A stretch of DNA of 64,000 bases. Source: an uncultured Bacteroides sp. Lineage in GTDB: Bacteria > Bacteroidota > Bacteroidia > Bacteroidales > Bacteroidaceae. The translations under genes were made by a program, and so were the position numbers. Under the pieces are notes generated by a model that was not told where the DNA came from, searched no databases, and worked only from the letters and a program-made list of their open reading frames with translations. This document shows positions 34,159 to 43,318 of this stretch, piece after piece. Location of the stretch: contig CAQOGY010000012.1 of NCBI GenBank assembly GCA_948847595.1, positions 1-64,000 of the forward strand. The letters run 5' to 3'. Position 1 is the first letter of the stretch; each line of letters starts with the position of its first letter.

Positions 34159-37100
34159 TTATTGTTCGTCTTTCACGCCGCGTACATACCCGCCGTCGGC
34201 ATCTGAACTGGTCGCACCGTTGGAGTGGTCTTGGGCATTGAAACGGAAACCGCCGTTCTTGCCTGAAATGGAGCCGTCTCCGTCATAAGTTCCGCGGCTG
34301 AAGCTGGTATAGGTCATGTACATGGCTTTGCTCTCATGTCTGTAAAGAAGCCATCGACCCTCATACGTTTGCCATGCGTCATCGGGTAAGCGGGTACCCA
34401 TGATAAGCAGCTCGCGCAAGTTGGGCACGCGATAGCCGCTCGGTGTAATAGAAGCGGTCTGATACCATCTCCAATCCTGAACGCCTTCCCAACTCCAACG
34501 ATTTAGTGCATCCACATCTATGCTCGGTGTAGGATAGTCTGCGTCATTTGCCGCTACCCGGAACTTGGCATACGGTCGGTTATAAGGCGACAGGTCATTA
34601 TGCGTGGGCAACGAACTGGCTTCATAGCTTAGGCGGCGTGCCTTCTCGCTAAGGTTGGAGACATCAATCAGGTAGGTACCGTCGGGTTCGGCCTGTGTCA
34701 CTTTGGGAATGAGTGGTGTGGGTTCAACATTCGGATCGTCAAGACCGATACCGAGGTTGCGTATGCAACGGTAGGCATATTGTCCGCCCACGGTGTTGTG
34801 CGAGCCGTCGTAGTTACCCAATGCGGCACATTCTTCTGCCCACAACACCCACGAATGGTCGCCGTCAGCGGAACTACTGGTATAGTGCCAATAGGTCTGG
34901 TAATCCCTGTCCGCGGGATTTTGGGGATAGAGGCGCGAAGCGTCGTCCAGCGCATATTCGCCGATATAGAGATCCACGAGCTGGTCGATGGCGGCCAGAT
35001 ACCAGCGTATTTCGTTAGGCTGCACGATGTTGTCGCCGTTCAGGTCGCGGTTACGCAACAGCACAGCGTGCAGGGCGTCTTGGTGGTCATCGGTCAGACC
35101 GTAGTGCTCGGAGGGGTTGAGCACCTCCGTCCAATGCAGGGATCTGTTGGATACATAGTTTTCGCCCAGAATACAACGTATGGTATTGAGCCGGCCGTTG
35201 CTGGAGGAAGTACTGTTTCTCACGTCACCTTCCTTCCAACGCGTGCCCTCCATGCGGCTTTCAAGCCCCCATGCGGTGGACAATTCATTCTCGCTCTTTT
35301 TCACGTTGTACACCGTGCGTATGGACTTCTGCTTGAAAGTCTGTATGGCTTCCACCACGCTCGACGCGCCATCGGGACTGTAATGCGAGTTGTCTCCGTT
35401 GATAAAATAGAGCAGGCGGTCTTCGGCCTCCACGTATCGGCGCCACTGCGACAAAAGCGGGGTATTGTCCTCGTCTGTATTGGGGTCATCCGGCTCGCGC
35501 ACGTACACGTACTCGTCGATGAAAGCGGTAACGGTAACCGTACCGGTGGTCTTTCCTTCCTCGTACTCCTGCTTCAGGCGTTGCAGCAACTGGTGTACGT
35601 CGAGTAGGCGGGCGTCAGAATGGCCCGCATGTCCGTCATACCCCGAAGGTTGGTTCTTTCCGCCCTTGTAGTTCTGGTCACCGGGGTATTTCACGAACAG
35701 CTCGTCGTCTTGGCCATAGTCCTCGTTGATGGCGAACTTGATCCACTTGTAGTCATGGATACCTGTACTTTCCGGACTGTCCGTTTCGCCGAAACCGCCC
35801 GCATAGATGGCCTTGTCGAAAGCTGTCTGCACGCCCCATGTCATGGTTGGAACCATGCTTCGGTTTATCGTAATGAGCTCGCGGTCGTAGTGTGCATCCA
35901 GCTCGTACAGCCCATCTTGACTGAATATCACGTTGCCTTCGTAGCCGGGCCTCTGTTCGTTCTCCTCCCCATCGGACTCCACTTCAAGCCGTATATCGTT
36001 GATACCACGCAGGGTGACGGTGTAGATGTAGCGGGTATTGCGGCGGGTGTCGTAGTCGTTGGGGTTGCCGTCGGCGTAGCCCAGATGTACGGTGAAGGTC
36101 ACGTCGGCATTGACGGTATTGCCTTTGTCATCCTTATAGGACAGTGTGCCGGACATTTCCACGTAGGTGGCGTTGGCGGGGGCGTAGGCAAAGTCGCCGT
36201 TCTCGAACTGCTGACCGGGTTTGTCCGTATAGTCGCCCGTGTTTTTGTGTTCGCGTTCCTCGCGTAGGGCGTACTGTTCCGCAGCGCTAAGCCCTTCGCC
36301 GGAGATGGCCTGTTTGGGAGTCTTGCGGTTTTCCGGCATGTAGAACACGAAGCCACCGGAAGTGTAGAGGTAATTGTCATCCCGCTCGGTAGTCTCGAAA
36401 GGCATCTCCTCGGTTGTGAAGTAGGTGCAACCGTCACCATCGGCATCGCCTGTCCCGTGGGGCAGCAGCAACGACTGGGCCGGCACGTTCACCACCCGCC
36501 AGCCGCGCGGACGGAAGTCAAGTGCCGTCCAGTTCTTATCGGAGGGTTTCTCGGTTTTCACCACGAACTCCACCCTCGCGTCCGTCCGCTCGGGCCGCAG
36601 CGTACACTCCAGCGAGGCGGGACCGCTTTCCGTACCGGGAATGTTGACAAGGTTGCTCGTGGAATTTTTATCATCGTAAGCATAGCCTGTCATCATGAAC
36701 TGCGTGGAGCGTTCCACGGTATGCTCGTCCATCTTCATTACGAAGGCTTCGAGGTCTGACCGCGATGTTATAGACTCCATGTCCGATTTTTTGACATCAT
36801 AGCCGGAACTTACGGATTCAGTAGATAGATTGGCGATGCAGACTATCTGTACCTTGTTCAGAGAGGTGGTCTCTATCATGACGGAACCTTTGCTGTAGTC
36901 TCCGTTATAGCTGATGTCGTCAGTAAAGAAATTGCGGTAATGCACCTCCCCGGCGGGGTTGAAGATGAACACGTAGAGGTTGTTCACACGGTTCTCGTAG
37001 GTAGCGTCCTGCGCGGCACGGGTCTCCACGCAGCTCTTCTCGGACCGGAAGTCCAGCATTACACGTGCGGGAAGCCCCTCTGCCACGCGGGCACGCTCCT

Positions 37101-37191
37101 CGAACAACGGGTCCTCGGTACACGAGTACAGTCCTACCGCCAGCAGCATGGCCGCCAGCAAGGTCAATATGTTTTTATGTCTTGTTCTCAT
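34159..37191 (-). CDS. DUF4906 fimbrial tip/adhesin-like lipoprotein
   Basis: 1,010 residues. Lipobox LYSC (Cys24). Residues about 45-400 form a fimbrillin-like region (VMLDFRSEKSCVETRAA, NNLYVFIFNPAGEVHYR). The C-terminal half carries the DUF4906-type features RDLNGDNIVQPNEIRWYLAAIDQL and RWYQTASITPSGYRVPNLRELLIMG. Proteins of this kind end Bacteroides type V fimbrial operons and are thought to sit at the tip or act as adhesins. It is last in the six-gene operon, 24 bases after the FimB/Mfa2-like gene. The ligand is unknown. Confidence 0.8.
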   Translation of the reverse strand: MRTRHKNILTLLAAMLLAVGLYSCTEDPLFEERARVAEGLPARVMLDFRSEKSCVETRAAQDATYENRVNNLYVFIFNPAGEVHYRNFFTDDISYNGDYSKGSVMIETTSLNKVQIVCIANLSTESVSSGYDVKKSDMESITSRSDLEAFVMKMDEHTVERSTQFMMTGYAYDDKNSTSNLVNIPGTESGPASLECTLRPERTDARVEFVVKTEKPSDKNWTALDFRPRGWRVVNVPAQSLLLPHGTGDADGDGCTYFTTEEMPFETTERDDNYLYTSGGFVFYMPENRKTPKQAISGEGLSAAEQYALREEREHKNTGDYTDKPGQQFENGDFAYAPANATYVEMSGTLSYKDDKGNTVNADVTFTVHLGYADGNPNDYDTRRNTRYIYTVTLRGINDIRLEVESDGEENEQRPGYEGNVIFSQDGLYELDAHYDRELITINRSMVPTMTWGVQTAFDKAIYAGGFGETDSPESTGIHDYKWIKFAINEDYGQDDELFVKYPGDQNYKGGKNQPSGYDGHAGHSDARLLDVHQLLQRLKQEYEEGKTTGTVTVTAFIDEYVYVREPDDPNTDEDNTPLLSQWRRYVEAEDRLLYFINGDNSHYSPDGASSVVEAIQTFKQKSIRTVYNVKKSENELSTAWGLESRMEGTRWKEGDVRNSTSSSNGRLNTIRCILGENYVSNRSLHWTEVLNPSEHYGLTDDHQDALHAVLLRNRDLNGDNIVQPNEIRWYLAAIDQLVDLYIGEYALDDASRLYPQNPADRDYQTYWHYTSSSADGDHSWVLWAEECAALGNYDGSHNTVGGQYAYRCIRNLGIGLDDPNVEPTPLIPKVTQAEPDGTYLIDVSNLSEKARRLSYEASSLPTHNDLSPYNRPYAKFRVAANDADYPTPSIDVDALNRWSWEGVQDWRWYQTASITPSGYRVPNLRELLIMGTRLPDDAWQTYEGRWLLYRHESKAMYMTYTSFSRGTYDGDGSISGKNGGFRFNAQDHSNGATSSDADGGYVRGVKDEQ

Positions 37192-37215
37192 AACTCAAAT
37201 GACATGCAGTTTCGT

Positions 37216-38262
37216 TTAATTGAACGGGGGAACGGTTATCTCTTCCGTATCCCAGTCCTTTACTTCAAATTTTAGCGTGAGGTTGGCCTCCGAACTGAGT
37301 GTGGCGTGTATGTTCACTTGCTTGTTACGGGCGATAGAGTTCAGAGCGCCGCCGTATTCGTTGATGAAAGGTATGGCGTCATAGGGAGCTGTACTTGTGG
37401 TGAAACCGATGGTATATGGCGAGTTCTTGCTTGCATCCGTCCATGCGTATGAGGGATAGATGTAAAGGGCCAGCGTCTTGCTGCCGTAACCTCCGATTTC
37501 GACAGAGAGGCTCTCGTAGTTTTGAACATCATACTCCGTGTCGTCGGGAACGTCAAGGGTCTGCTCGCGGAACAGGTAGAGCCGGTCGCCGAAGAACTCG
37601 CCGAAAGTCATGGAAGTGATGGTAATCGGGTGGCTCAGCGTGTTGTTCATAATGACGTTGAGCTTGGCCACGGAGCGCTCCAGTTCCACTTCGATGGTCT
37701 GCGGCGTGCCGTCGGATGGAATTATCTGCACATCGCGATGCCAGCTCATGGGTAGGCCGTGTTGTGCGATTTCCTGCTCCGTAAAGCGTTTTGGGAAGTG
37801 CGTGCGGTGTTCATCCATCACCAAAGCTTTTTTGGTGTTGCCGACCTGCACGAGGTTGTCCTCGAAGTCTGCCATGTCGGAATAGTCCTTGCCGAGGGCG
37901 GCCTCGTTGGCCACGGCATAGATGTCCACAGTACCTACCGGCACACCCTCGATGGTGACACTGCCGCCGGAGAGGTCGGCTTCCTTGAACTGTTTGTTGA
38001 TGACAGGTTTGTCCTGCGAGAATACCAATATGCGCAAGGTGTTTATCTTCTCTTCAGCGGCCTTGTACTCCTCGTCCGTGGTGTGCGTGGAACGTATATC
38101 GGCCATTGGTACGTGCAGGGTAACGGAGGCTGTGCGTCCGTCGGGTATCCATTCGTCCACTCGGTCCGTGCAGCCGGCCAACAGGCTGGCAGCCCATGCG
38201 AGGGCGGCTGGCAGAAGCAGGGAGAAAGGATGCGGTAAATATCGTTTTATATATGCTTTCAT
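37216..38262 (-). CDS. FimB/Mfa2-family fimbrial anchor lipoprotein
   Basis: 348 residues, lipobox LLAGC (Cys31). INTLRILVFSQDKPVINKQF followed by GTVDIYAVANEAALG is the FimB/Mfa2 signature; these proteins anchor type V fimbriae to the outer membrane and limit their length. The C-terminus ends in a beta strand pattern (LTLKFEVKDWDTEEITVP) as in Mfa-like proteins. Co-transcribed with four upstream fimbrial genes. Confidence 0.82.
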   Translation of the reverse strand: MKAYIKRYLPHPFSLLLPAALAWAASLLAGCTDRVDEWIPDGRTASVTLHVPMADIRSTHTTDEEYKAAEEKINTLRILVFSQDKPVINKQFKEADLSGGSVTIEGVPVGTVDIYAVANEAALGKDYSDMADFEDNLVQVGNTKKALVMDEHRTHFPKRFTEQEIAQHGLPMSWHRDVQIIPSDGTPQTIEVELERSVAKLNVIMNNTLSHPITITSMTFGEFFGDRLYLFREQTLDVPDDTEYDVQNYESLSVEIGGYGSKTLALYIYPSYAWTDASKNSPYTIGFTTSTAPYDAIPFINEYGGALNSIARNKQVNIHATLSSEANLTLKFEVKDWDTEEITVPPFN

Positions 38263-38297
38263 ACACCGTATGTATTGTTGTCTATAAATTTCTCATT

Positions 38298-39290
38298 TTA
38301 TTGCCATGACACGGAGGTGTCCTGTTCATCCCAGTCGAGAACCTTCACGTTGATTGCGAGCGAAGCGGCCGAAACGGTCAGGGTGTAGGCATATTGGCTG
38401 CCTGCATCCCATTGTTTCGCATTCCCGCCAGAGAGGTTGACCGTGGAATTCCGGTCGGCGGTCTCGCCCTCGAAACGGTAGCTCACGGCGATTTCGGTAC
38501 CAGTCAGGTCGGTGTGCGGGAGTAACAGCACGTCGCCCAGCATGTTGCGGGTCTCGCCGGCTGTGATGGAAATATCCTTTGCGGCCAACAGGGCATCGCT
38601 GTCGTTTGTCTTGGCGGTGTTGCTCCACGAGCTTCCACCGGAGGCATTCCAAGTAAGGTCGCCTTTGTAAGTCACGCCGTTCACTTTGAAGGAAGTAACC
38701 GTTACACCGCGCCCCACGGCCCTGATATTGAAGGCCAGCCTTGTGAGCCGATGGGAGAATTTGAAGCTGACAGATTCGGGGGCTTTGTCTGCCTCGATTA
38801 CTATATTTGTTCGTTCCGCCGTCATCAGGTCGTGCCCTTTCGTGGCGACGAAGTTCTTGACGGTAAAGGTGCCGTCCGTGCAGGCGACGGACACGGCATC
38901 GCCCAGCGTTCCGGTGGACGGATAGAGGGCGTAGAAGTCGTAGGTGTTGCCCGACTGCCAGTACAGCAGGCCGCCTCCGTAGGTCCAGCCTGTACCGGAA
39001 CCGTAGGTCACGGTCGTGTTGTCGAATATCTGCACGTCGTTGTCCGTGCCGCTGGTGTGGCGGTAGCTGCCCCACACGCTGAACGACTGGCCGTCGGTGT
39101 TCAGGTCGTCCGCACTCCCGATGGCGGAGCGTGTCAGCGTGGGTAGCGAAAAACGTATCGCCCCGCTGTCTCCGGCTGTCTCCATGTCCTGCACCACGCT
39201 TTCCGTGCAGGAAGCCGCTGACAACAGCACCGTCGCCAGCAGGGGCAGGATTCCGAGGGTGTTCTTTCTTCTGTTCATATATCTCATCAT
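38298..39290 (-). CDS. Fimbrillin-family accessory subunit
   Basis: 330 residues, lipobox SAASC (Cys28). After lipidation and removal of the N-terminal strand, fimbrillins polymerise by strand exchange. AIRFSLPTLTRSA carries an Arg-Ser site that could be cut by an Arg-specific protease, as in type V fimbriae. SVSFKFSHRLTRLAFNIRA is the central Mfa-like/fimbrillin motif, and INVKVLDWDEQD the C-terminal one. A minor (shaft or tip-proximal) subunit is the best guess. Confidence 0.82.
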   Translation of the reverse strand: MMRYMNRRKNTLGILPLLATVLLSAASCTESVVQDMETAGDSGAIRFSLPTLTRSAIGSADDLNTDGQSFSVWGSYRHTSGTDNDVQIFDNTTVTYGSGTGWTYGGGLLYWQSGNTYDFYALYPSTGTLGDAVSVACTDGTFTVKNFVATKGHDLMTAERTNIVIEADKAPESVSFKFSHRLTRLAFNIRAVGRGVTVTSFKVNGVTYKGDLTWNASGGSSWSNTAKTNDSDALLAAKDISITAGETRNMLGDVLLLPHTDLTGTEIAVSYRFEGETADRNSTVNLSGGNAKQWDAGSQYAYTLTVSAASLAINVKVLDWDEQDTSVSWQ

Positions 39291-39460
39291 ATAAAGGTTA
39301 TTCCGTTCTTGCAGGAAAGCTGCATGTGTGCGGTCTGTCCTGTATCATTGTGGCCGGGAAGGGAACATTCAACCCCGCCCGGCCTGTATTCTTCGGTCCG
39401 ATTGGCCTAACCGGCCGAGCTGCGTATCTCGTTTCGCTGAGTTAAGTTTCTCGTCATGGT

Positions 39461-39496
39461 GAGTTGCTCAACTCGCCGCGCTGAGTTGCTCAACTC
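39461..39496. repeat. Two copies of a 14-bp palindrome between fimbrillin genes
   Basis: GAGTTGCTCAACTC occurs at 39461-39474 and 39483-39496, each a perfect palindrome, with a third half-copy (CAACTCACGG) downstream. The 259-base gap holding them separates the two fimbrillin genes and is otherwise empty. They could act as processing or attenuation hairpins that set major versus minor subunit amounts. Confidence 0.5.
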
Positions 39497-39549
39497 ACGG
39501 AAGTGGGTCGCGCAACTCACGGAAACGGATTGGCTGGTACGGTAAGCGT

Positions 39550-40644
39550 TTAGTTCTTTTTATCAGTCAAATTAAGGTCATCACCCGGCGTAGTATCTTT
39601 CCACTTATCTACGGTTACATCAAACTTGATAGGCTTGGCGTTCGGGTCGGTGTTGATGTCTTCCATCTTCAGCTCTGCCGTGTAGTTGTAGTAGTACCCG
39701 GCTGTCCATGTGTTCTTCTGCAAGCTGGTTTCGCTGTTGCTCGGATTGTAGCTCAATGTGGCACTGAAATCCTGCTGTCCTATCGTTTCTTGGGCAGCGT
39801 TCTTTACCACTGCGGTGAATTGGACGCTCAACGTGCCGCAGGTCTGCGGAATAACGAACAGCGGTGCGCATGTCTGGCTGAAGTATCCCTGTTCGTTGGC
39901 AGCGTCGGCAGTCACGTCGGTGATGTTGTCGAAAGTGTATGTGCCCGTAGTGTTTGAGAGCTGGTCAGTACTCCACGTGATTGTGCCTTCGTTGGCCTTG
40001 TGGTACGTTCCCGTGGACTTGGTCGTTGCGCTCTCTATCCGTAGGTTGTTCACAGCCACGGTGTAGGTGTTGGCCATCTTGGTCTTGAACGTGAAGGTCA
40101 GCTTGGACAGCATGTGCCGGAACGTCATGCTTACTTTCGGGGCTTCGCCCGACGCTGTGCCGTCCCATGTGTAGTTGGACTCGTTGCCCATTGCGGCTAC
40201 GAGGTCGTTCTTCCCGTCCGTGCTGTACGCCGTGAAAGTCAGCAGGCCGGAGGTCGATCCTCCGCTCTGCGAGCCCGCATCGTAGCTGACAATCGACTTG
40301 TTAAGCTGGCTTTCCCCGTTGGCATAGCCCGCAAAGCGGAATTCCTTGTTTTTTTCCCAGTAGTAGGTGTTTATGGGTAGCCATTCGTTGTCGCCTGCTT
40401 TGCTCACCTGCACGTTGGTAAAGGCGTCTGCCCAGTTCTGGTCGCCTGTGCCTTTGTTCTGTGCGAATACCCAGAACTTCTGGAAATTTTGTGATGTGAC
40501 ATCACCGGAACGGGTGGTCTTGTCCACAAAAGTTGTAAACTCGATGGGCTGGTTGGCGTATTCGGCCACGTCCATCACTTCCTGATTGCTACAGCCGGAG
40601 AACACCGCTGCGGCGACTCCCAGCAAAAATAAACTCTTTTTCAT
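39550..40644 (-). CDS. Major fimbrillin-family subunit candidate
   Basis: 364 residues, lipobox VFSGC (Cys18). PIEFTTFVDKTTRSGDV carries the conserved Arg-Ser site after the donor strand. MTFRHMLSKLTFTFKTKMAN is the fimbrillin core motif. The protein is rich in Thr, Ser and Asn and lacks long hydrophobic parts, as expected for a fibre subunit. Its position after the two regulatory/assembly genes and before a hairpin-rich gap suggests it is made in largest amount. Confidence 0.82.
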   Translation of the reverse strand: MKKSLFLLGVAAAVFSGCSNQEVMDVAEYANQPIEFTTFVDKTTRSGDVTSQNFQKFWVFAQNKGTGDQNWADAFTNVQVSKAGDNEWLPINTYYWEKNKEFRFAGYANGESQLNKSIVSYDAGSQSGGSTSGLLTFTAYSTDGKNDLVAAMGNESNYTWDGTASGEAPKVSMTFRHMLSKLTFTFKTKMANTYTVAVNNLRIESATTKSTGTYHKANEGTITWSTDQLSNTTGTYTFDNITDVTADAANEQGYFSQTCAPLFVIPQTCGTLSVQFTAVVKNAAQETIGQQDFSATLSYNPSNSETSLQKNTWTAGYYYNYTAELKMEDINTDPNAKPIKFDVTVDKWKDTTPGDDLNLTDKKN

Positions 40645-40729
40645 GATGCAAAAGCTTAAATTAAAAATACATTATTGTTTGGTTAATCATTTAGTTATCA
40701 ATACATCTGTTTTATACAGGTCACCCTTC

Positions 40730-41755
40730 TTACAATGGCAGGGGGATGTCGATGTAATCGCCCCATCCCTCCACGTCGATGTCGAAACCGCTGTCGAAGC
40801 CTGCCGCACCTTCCTCGTCGGTGATGACAAGGCCGTCGGAGACGATAATCACGCCGCCACGGGGCTGGGCCTTCACTTGGTCCGTCACATCGAACTCGAA
40901 GGTCTTCATCGCGCCGTTGTGCAGACGCACTTCGAGATTGAGGTGGTAGGAGCGTTCCGTGGTGCGGGTGCCGTCGCCGTAGTAGTCGCCGGGGTAGTCG
41001 GGAATGCCGAAGGATTTCACTGTGGCCTCCGGACCGTAGTCACGCAGGGTACAGTCGAACATCACGGTAGCCGCTTCCGGTCCGGTGTGTCCGTCGTTCA
41101 GATAGACGCTCTCGGCCATGCCTGCCAATGCTCCGCGTGCGAGGGCCACGTACTGAAACCCCTGTTGGAACTCGTAGCGCACGAGGTAGGTATAGGTGAG
41201 CGGCTGCAAACGCACGGGCAGACCGACAGTCTCCTGCGTGGGCAGGGCCTCGTAGCTGCCTATGTATGCGCCGTAAAGCATGTCGGGCTGGTTCACGGTA
41301 CGTTCCCCCGCGTGCAGGGCTTCGAAAGCCCCCCGCGTCAGGCTACGGGTGGTGGCACTTGCGGAAGCCAGTGCGGCGATGTCGTTGAAGACGATGTATT
41401 CCGTGTCATTGTTGTAGAACAACAGGTCGTGCGTACCTTCGTTCATATAAAGACGGCCTCCTTCGGGCGACAGGTTGCCCTCGTTCTCGGCGGTGCCGCC
41501 GGTATAGATGCGTGCACGGATGCCGGTGGGCACGTCGGGGCGAAGGTCGTCATAGCGTTGGGGCCATGCAGGGTTCCACACGGACTGCCAGTCGGTCTGG
41601 TAGCTGCGTTCCCATTCCTGCTCCCACGTGGCGGTGAGGTTTACCTGAACGGAGAAAGCATGGTCGGGGTGGTCGTAACAGAGATCCTTTCGGCAACCGC
41701 CCAACAACAGAAGCGTGGCGGCGTATAATGCCATATATAGCGGTGTGCGTCTCAT
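40730..41755 (-). CDS. DUF5119 fimbrial-operon lipoprotein
   Basis: 341 residues, lipobox LLGGC (Cys21). The start RKDLCYDHPDHAFSVQVNLTATWEQEW is typical of DUF5119 proteins, which recur in Bacteroides fimbrial operons. The rest is beta-rich (LYMNEGTHDLLFYNNDTEYI, LTYTYLVRYEFQQGFQYV). Start overlaps the end of the DUF3575 gene by four bases. Probably an assembly or accessory protein; function not established. Confidence 0.8.
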   Translation of the reverse strand: MRRTPLYMALYAATLLLLGGCRKDLCYDHPDHAFSVQVNLTATWEQEWERSYQTDWQSVWNPAWPQRYDDLRPDVPTGIRARIYTGGTAENEGNLSPEGGRLYMNEGTHDLLFYNNDTEYIVFNDIAALASASATTRSLTRGAFEALHAGERTVNQPDMLYGAYIGSYEALPTQETVGLPVRLQPLTYTYLVRYEFQQGFQYVALARGALAGMAESVYLNDGHTGPEAATVMFDCTLRDYGPEATVKSFGIPDYPGDYYGDGTRTTERSYHLNLEVRLHNGAMKTFEFDVTDQVKAQPRGGVIIVSDGLVITDEEGAAGFDSGFDIDVEGWGDYIDIPLPL

Positions 41756-43014
41756 CGTGCGCCTCCTTTCTTCTTATCCGTGTCCCACAAACGCCAAACG
41801 AGCGTCAGTTTCAACTTCAGCGGCCCGAAGTAGTCCAGCTTGCTGGTCTGCCGATAGACGTAATGTGTGCCGCCCAGATAAGGTATCGGGTCGTACACCT
41901 CATACTTGCTGTGCATGTACCCCACGCCGATACCGGCTTCTAAGGAGAGCCGCCGTCCGATGGGGAACATGTAGCCGTAGCTGACTCCGACCATTTCGGC
42001 TTCGCCCTGATAGCCCTCCTTGCCGTTTTCGAGGTCGTACCACGTGAAGCCTCCGAACACGCCGAGGTAGTGGCCGTGCCACGGGCTGCCTTGCTTTTGC
42101 CCGAACCACCAGCGTCCCTCCGGGCTGATTGTTGCCACTTGATAATACCTGTGCTTGCCGTCGTTCTTCCACCATGCCATCTCGCCTTCAAGGTTCACCG
42201 TCCAGCGGTCGGCGATGCGGTACTCTACTTCGAGCGAGGGCATCAGTATCGCATCGTAAAGCAGGTTGGTCTTGATGGCCAGTCGCTGCACCATCGCTCT
42301 CTGAGGTTGCACGGTCGCTTCCTGCCGCACCGTTGCTGGTTCGGAGGTCGTTTCCGCCACGCTATCGGGTTGCAGGACCGGTTCCGGTTCTTTCACTTCC
42401 GACTCTTTTTGGGGAATGACTTTTACAGGCGGTTCGGGTTTCCGGTAGCAGACCACCGAAAGGCTGGAGCGTAAATCTGGGAAGAAGTTCTCCAGCATGT
42501 AGGTGTACGGCATACCGCCGCGCAGGTCCATGAGCTGCTTTTTTCGTCCGTCCACTACGCGACCCGCCTTGTCGAACACCCATACCGGTGTATGGTCGAG
42601 GATGTGCAATACCTCTTTTTTATAGAGCATATCCGATGCGGCGACCATCCGGCGCAACATATCCCATGCGATGCCCTCGCCATGTATACAGACCAAGTTG
42701 TCGGGAATTTCGGCGTGGCGCACGAGATAGGTTTTCAGGGAATCGGCCCTGCGATCTGACAACACCTCGTTGAGATGGTTCACACCTTCGGGCGATGACC
42801 ACGAACGTATCACAACGCCTTCAAGTCGGTTCGCCCCGTATTCTTCGCGTAGAATGCGGATAAAACGCTCCAATTCCGCGCGATTATCCCTGAAGAGCAC
42901 GTCCACTTCTCTGTGGCCCTGCCGGTAATAGATACGGACCGAGTCCAACTCTTGTGCATGAACATACCCGCCGCAGAACAAGAGAAATAATAACAGTATT
43001 CGTTTCATTGTCAT
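41752..43014 (-). CDS. DUF3575 / OmpA-like protein, first gene of fimbrial operon
   Basis: 420 residues with a signal peptide (MKRILLLFLLFCGGYVHA). Residues about 25-130 form an OmpA-like domain (VDVLFRDNRAELERFIRILREEYGA, LSDRRADSLKTYL). A Pro/Glu/Val-rich linker follows. The C-terminal half is DUF3575 (MVQRLAIKTNLLYDAILMPS, VNLEGEMAWW, GYMFPIGRRLSLEAGIGVGY), a likely outer-membrane barrel. Such genes commonly head Bacteroides fimbrial operons. It is the gene nearest the invertible promoter segment. Confidence 0.82.
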   Translation of the reverse strand: MTMKRILLLFLLFCGGYVHAQELDSVRIYYRQGHREVDVLFRDNRAELERFIRILREEYGANRLEGVVIRSWSSPEGVNHLNEVLSDRRADSLKTYLVRHAEIPDNLVCIHGEGIAWDMLRRMVAASDMLYKKEVLHILDHTPVWVFDKAGRVVDGRKKQLMDLRGGMPYTYMLENFFPDLRSSLSVVCYRKPEPPVKVIPQKESEVKEPEPVLQPDSVAETTSEPATVRQEATVQPQRAMVQRLAIKTNLLYDAILMPSLEVEYRIADRWTVNLEGEMAWWKNDGKHRYYQVATISPEGRWWFGQKQGSPWHGHYLGVFGGFTWYDLENGKEGYQGEAEMVGVSYGYMFPIGRRLSLEAGIGVGYMHSKYEVYDPIPYLGGTHYVYRQTSKLDYFGPLKLKLTLVWRLWDTDKKKGGAR

Positions 43015-43094
43015 AGTCTATGCCTATTTATATATCAGCTATTTATTCAATTCTCTCGTGCCATGCCTTTTCATTTAAAGGCAAAAAAACACCA

Positions 43095-43149
43095 AACCAA
43101 CAAATAATCAGCCTGATAACTGTCTGTTATGCCGATTTATTTGTTGGTT
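43095..43149. repeat. Nested hairpin in the fimbrial operon leader
   Basis: AACCAACAAATAA (43095-43107) and TTATTTGTTGGTT (43137-43149) are perfect inverted arms; inside them ATAAC and GTTAT form a second stem. The right arm overlaps the left recombination repeat (43143-43158). In the ON orientation it would lie in the operon's 5' leader. Confidence 0.6.
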
Positions 43150-43312
43150 AAATCGTTCATTAAAAAAGCTATCGAAAAAAGGTCGTATTATTCGGACACT
43201 CCGGGAAAATTCGCCCTACTCAAAGAGCTGAAACGCAATTTTTTGCAGATTTTTGTTGTGGATAGCTCATGTTTTTGTAATTTTGTGGCTGAAAACGAAC
43301 GATTTAACCAAC
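43143..43312. mobile_element. Invertible promoter segment (phase switch) of the fimbrial operon
   Basis: Perfect 16-bp inverted repeats GTTGGTTAAATCGTTC (43143-43158) and its complement (43297-43312) bound 138 bases with no gene. The segment sits between the serine invertase (stop codon 7 bases to the right) and the first fimbrial gene (128 bases to the left). It contains one consensus promoter, pointing right. This is the layout of Bacteroides invertible promoters flipped by Mpi-type serine recombinases. As assembled the promoter points away from the operon, so this copy is in the OFF state. Confidence 0.8.
43256..43285 (+). promoter_or_regulatory. Promoter inside the invertible segment
   Basis: TTG at 43256-43258, 19-base spacer, TAATTTTG at 43278-43285, matching the Bacteroides consensus. 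Transcription would start near 43292 and cross the right repeat; in this orientation it runs antisense into the invertase gene. No comparable promoter points left. Confidence 0.7.
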
Positions 43313-43318
43313 GTAAAA

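Noticed and set aside
34780..35607. Plus-strand frames opposite the DUF4906 gene
   Set aside because: Shadow of a GC-rich real gene. Hydrophobic runs mirror the other strand's codon bias.
40586..41728. 380-codon plus-strand frame opposite the DUF5119 gene
   Set aside because: Antisense of a lipoprotein gene with a clear signal and operon context; Val/Gly-rich artefact.
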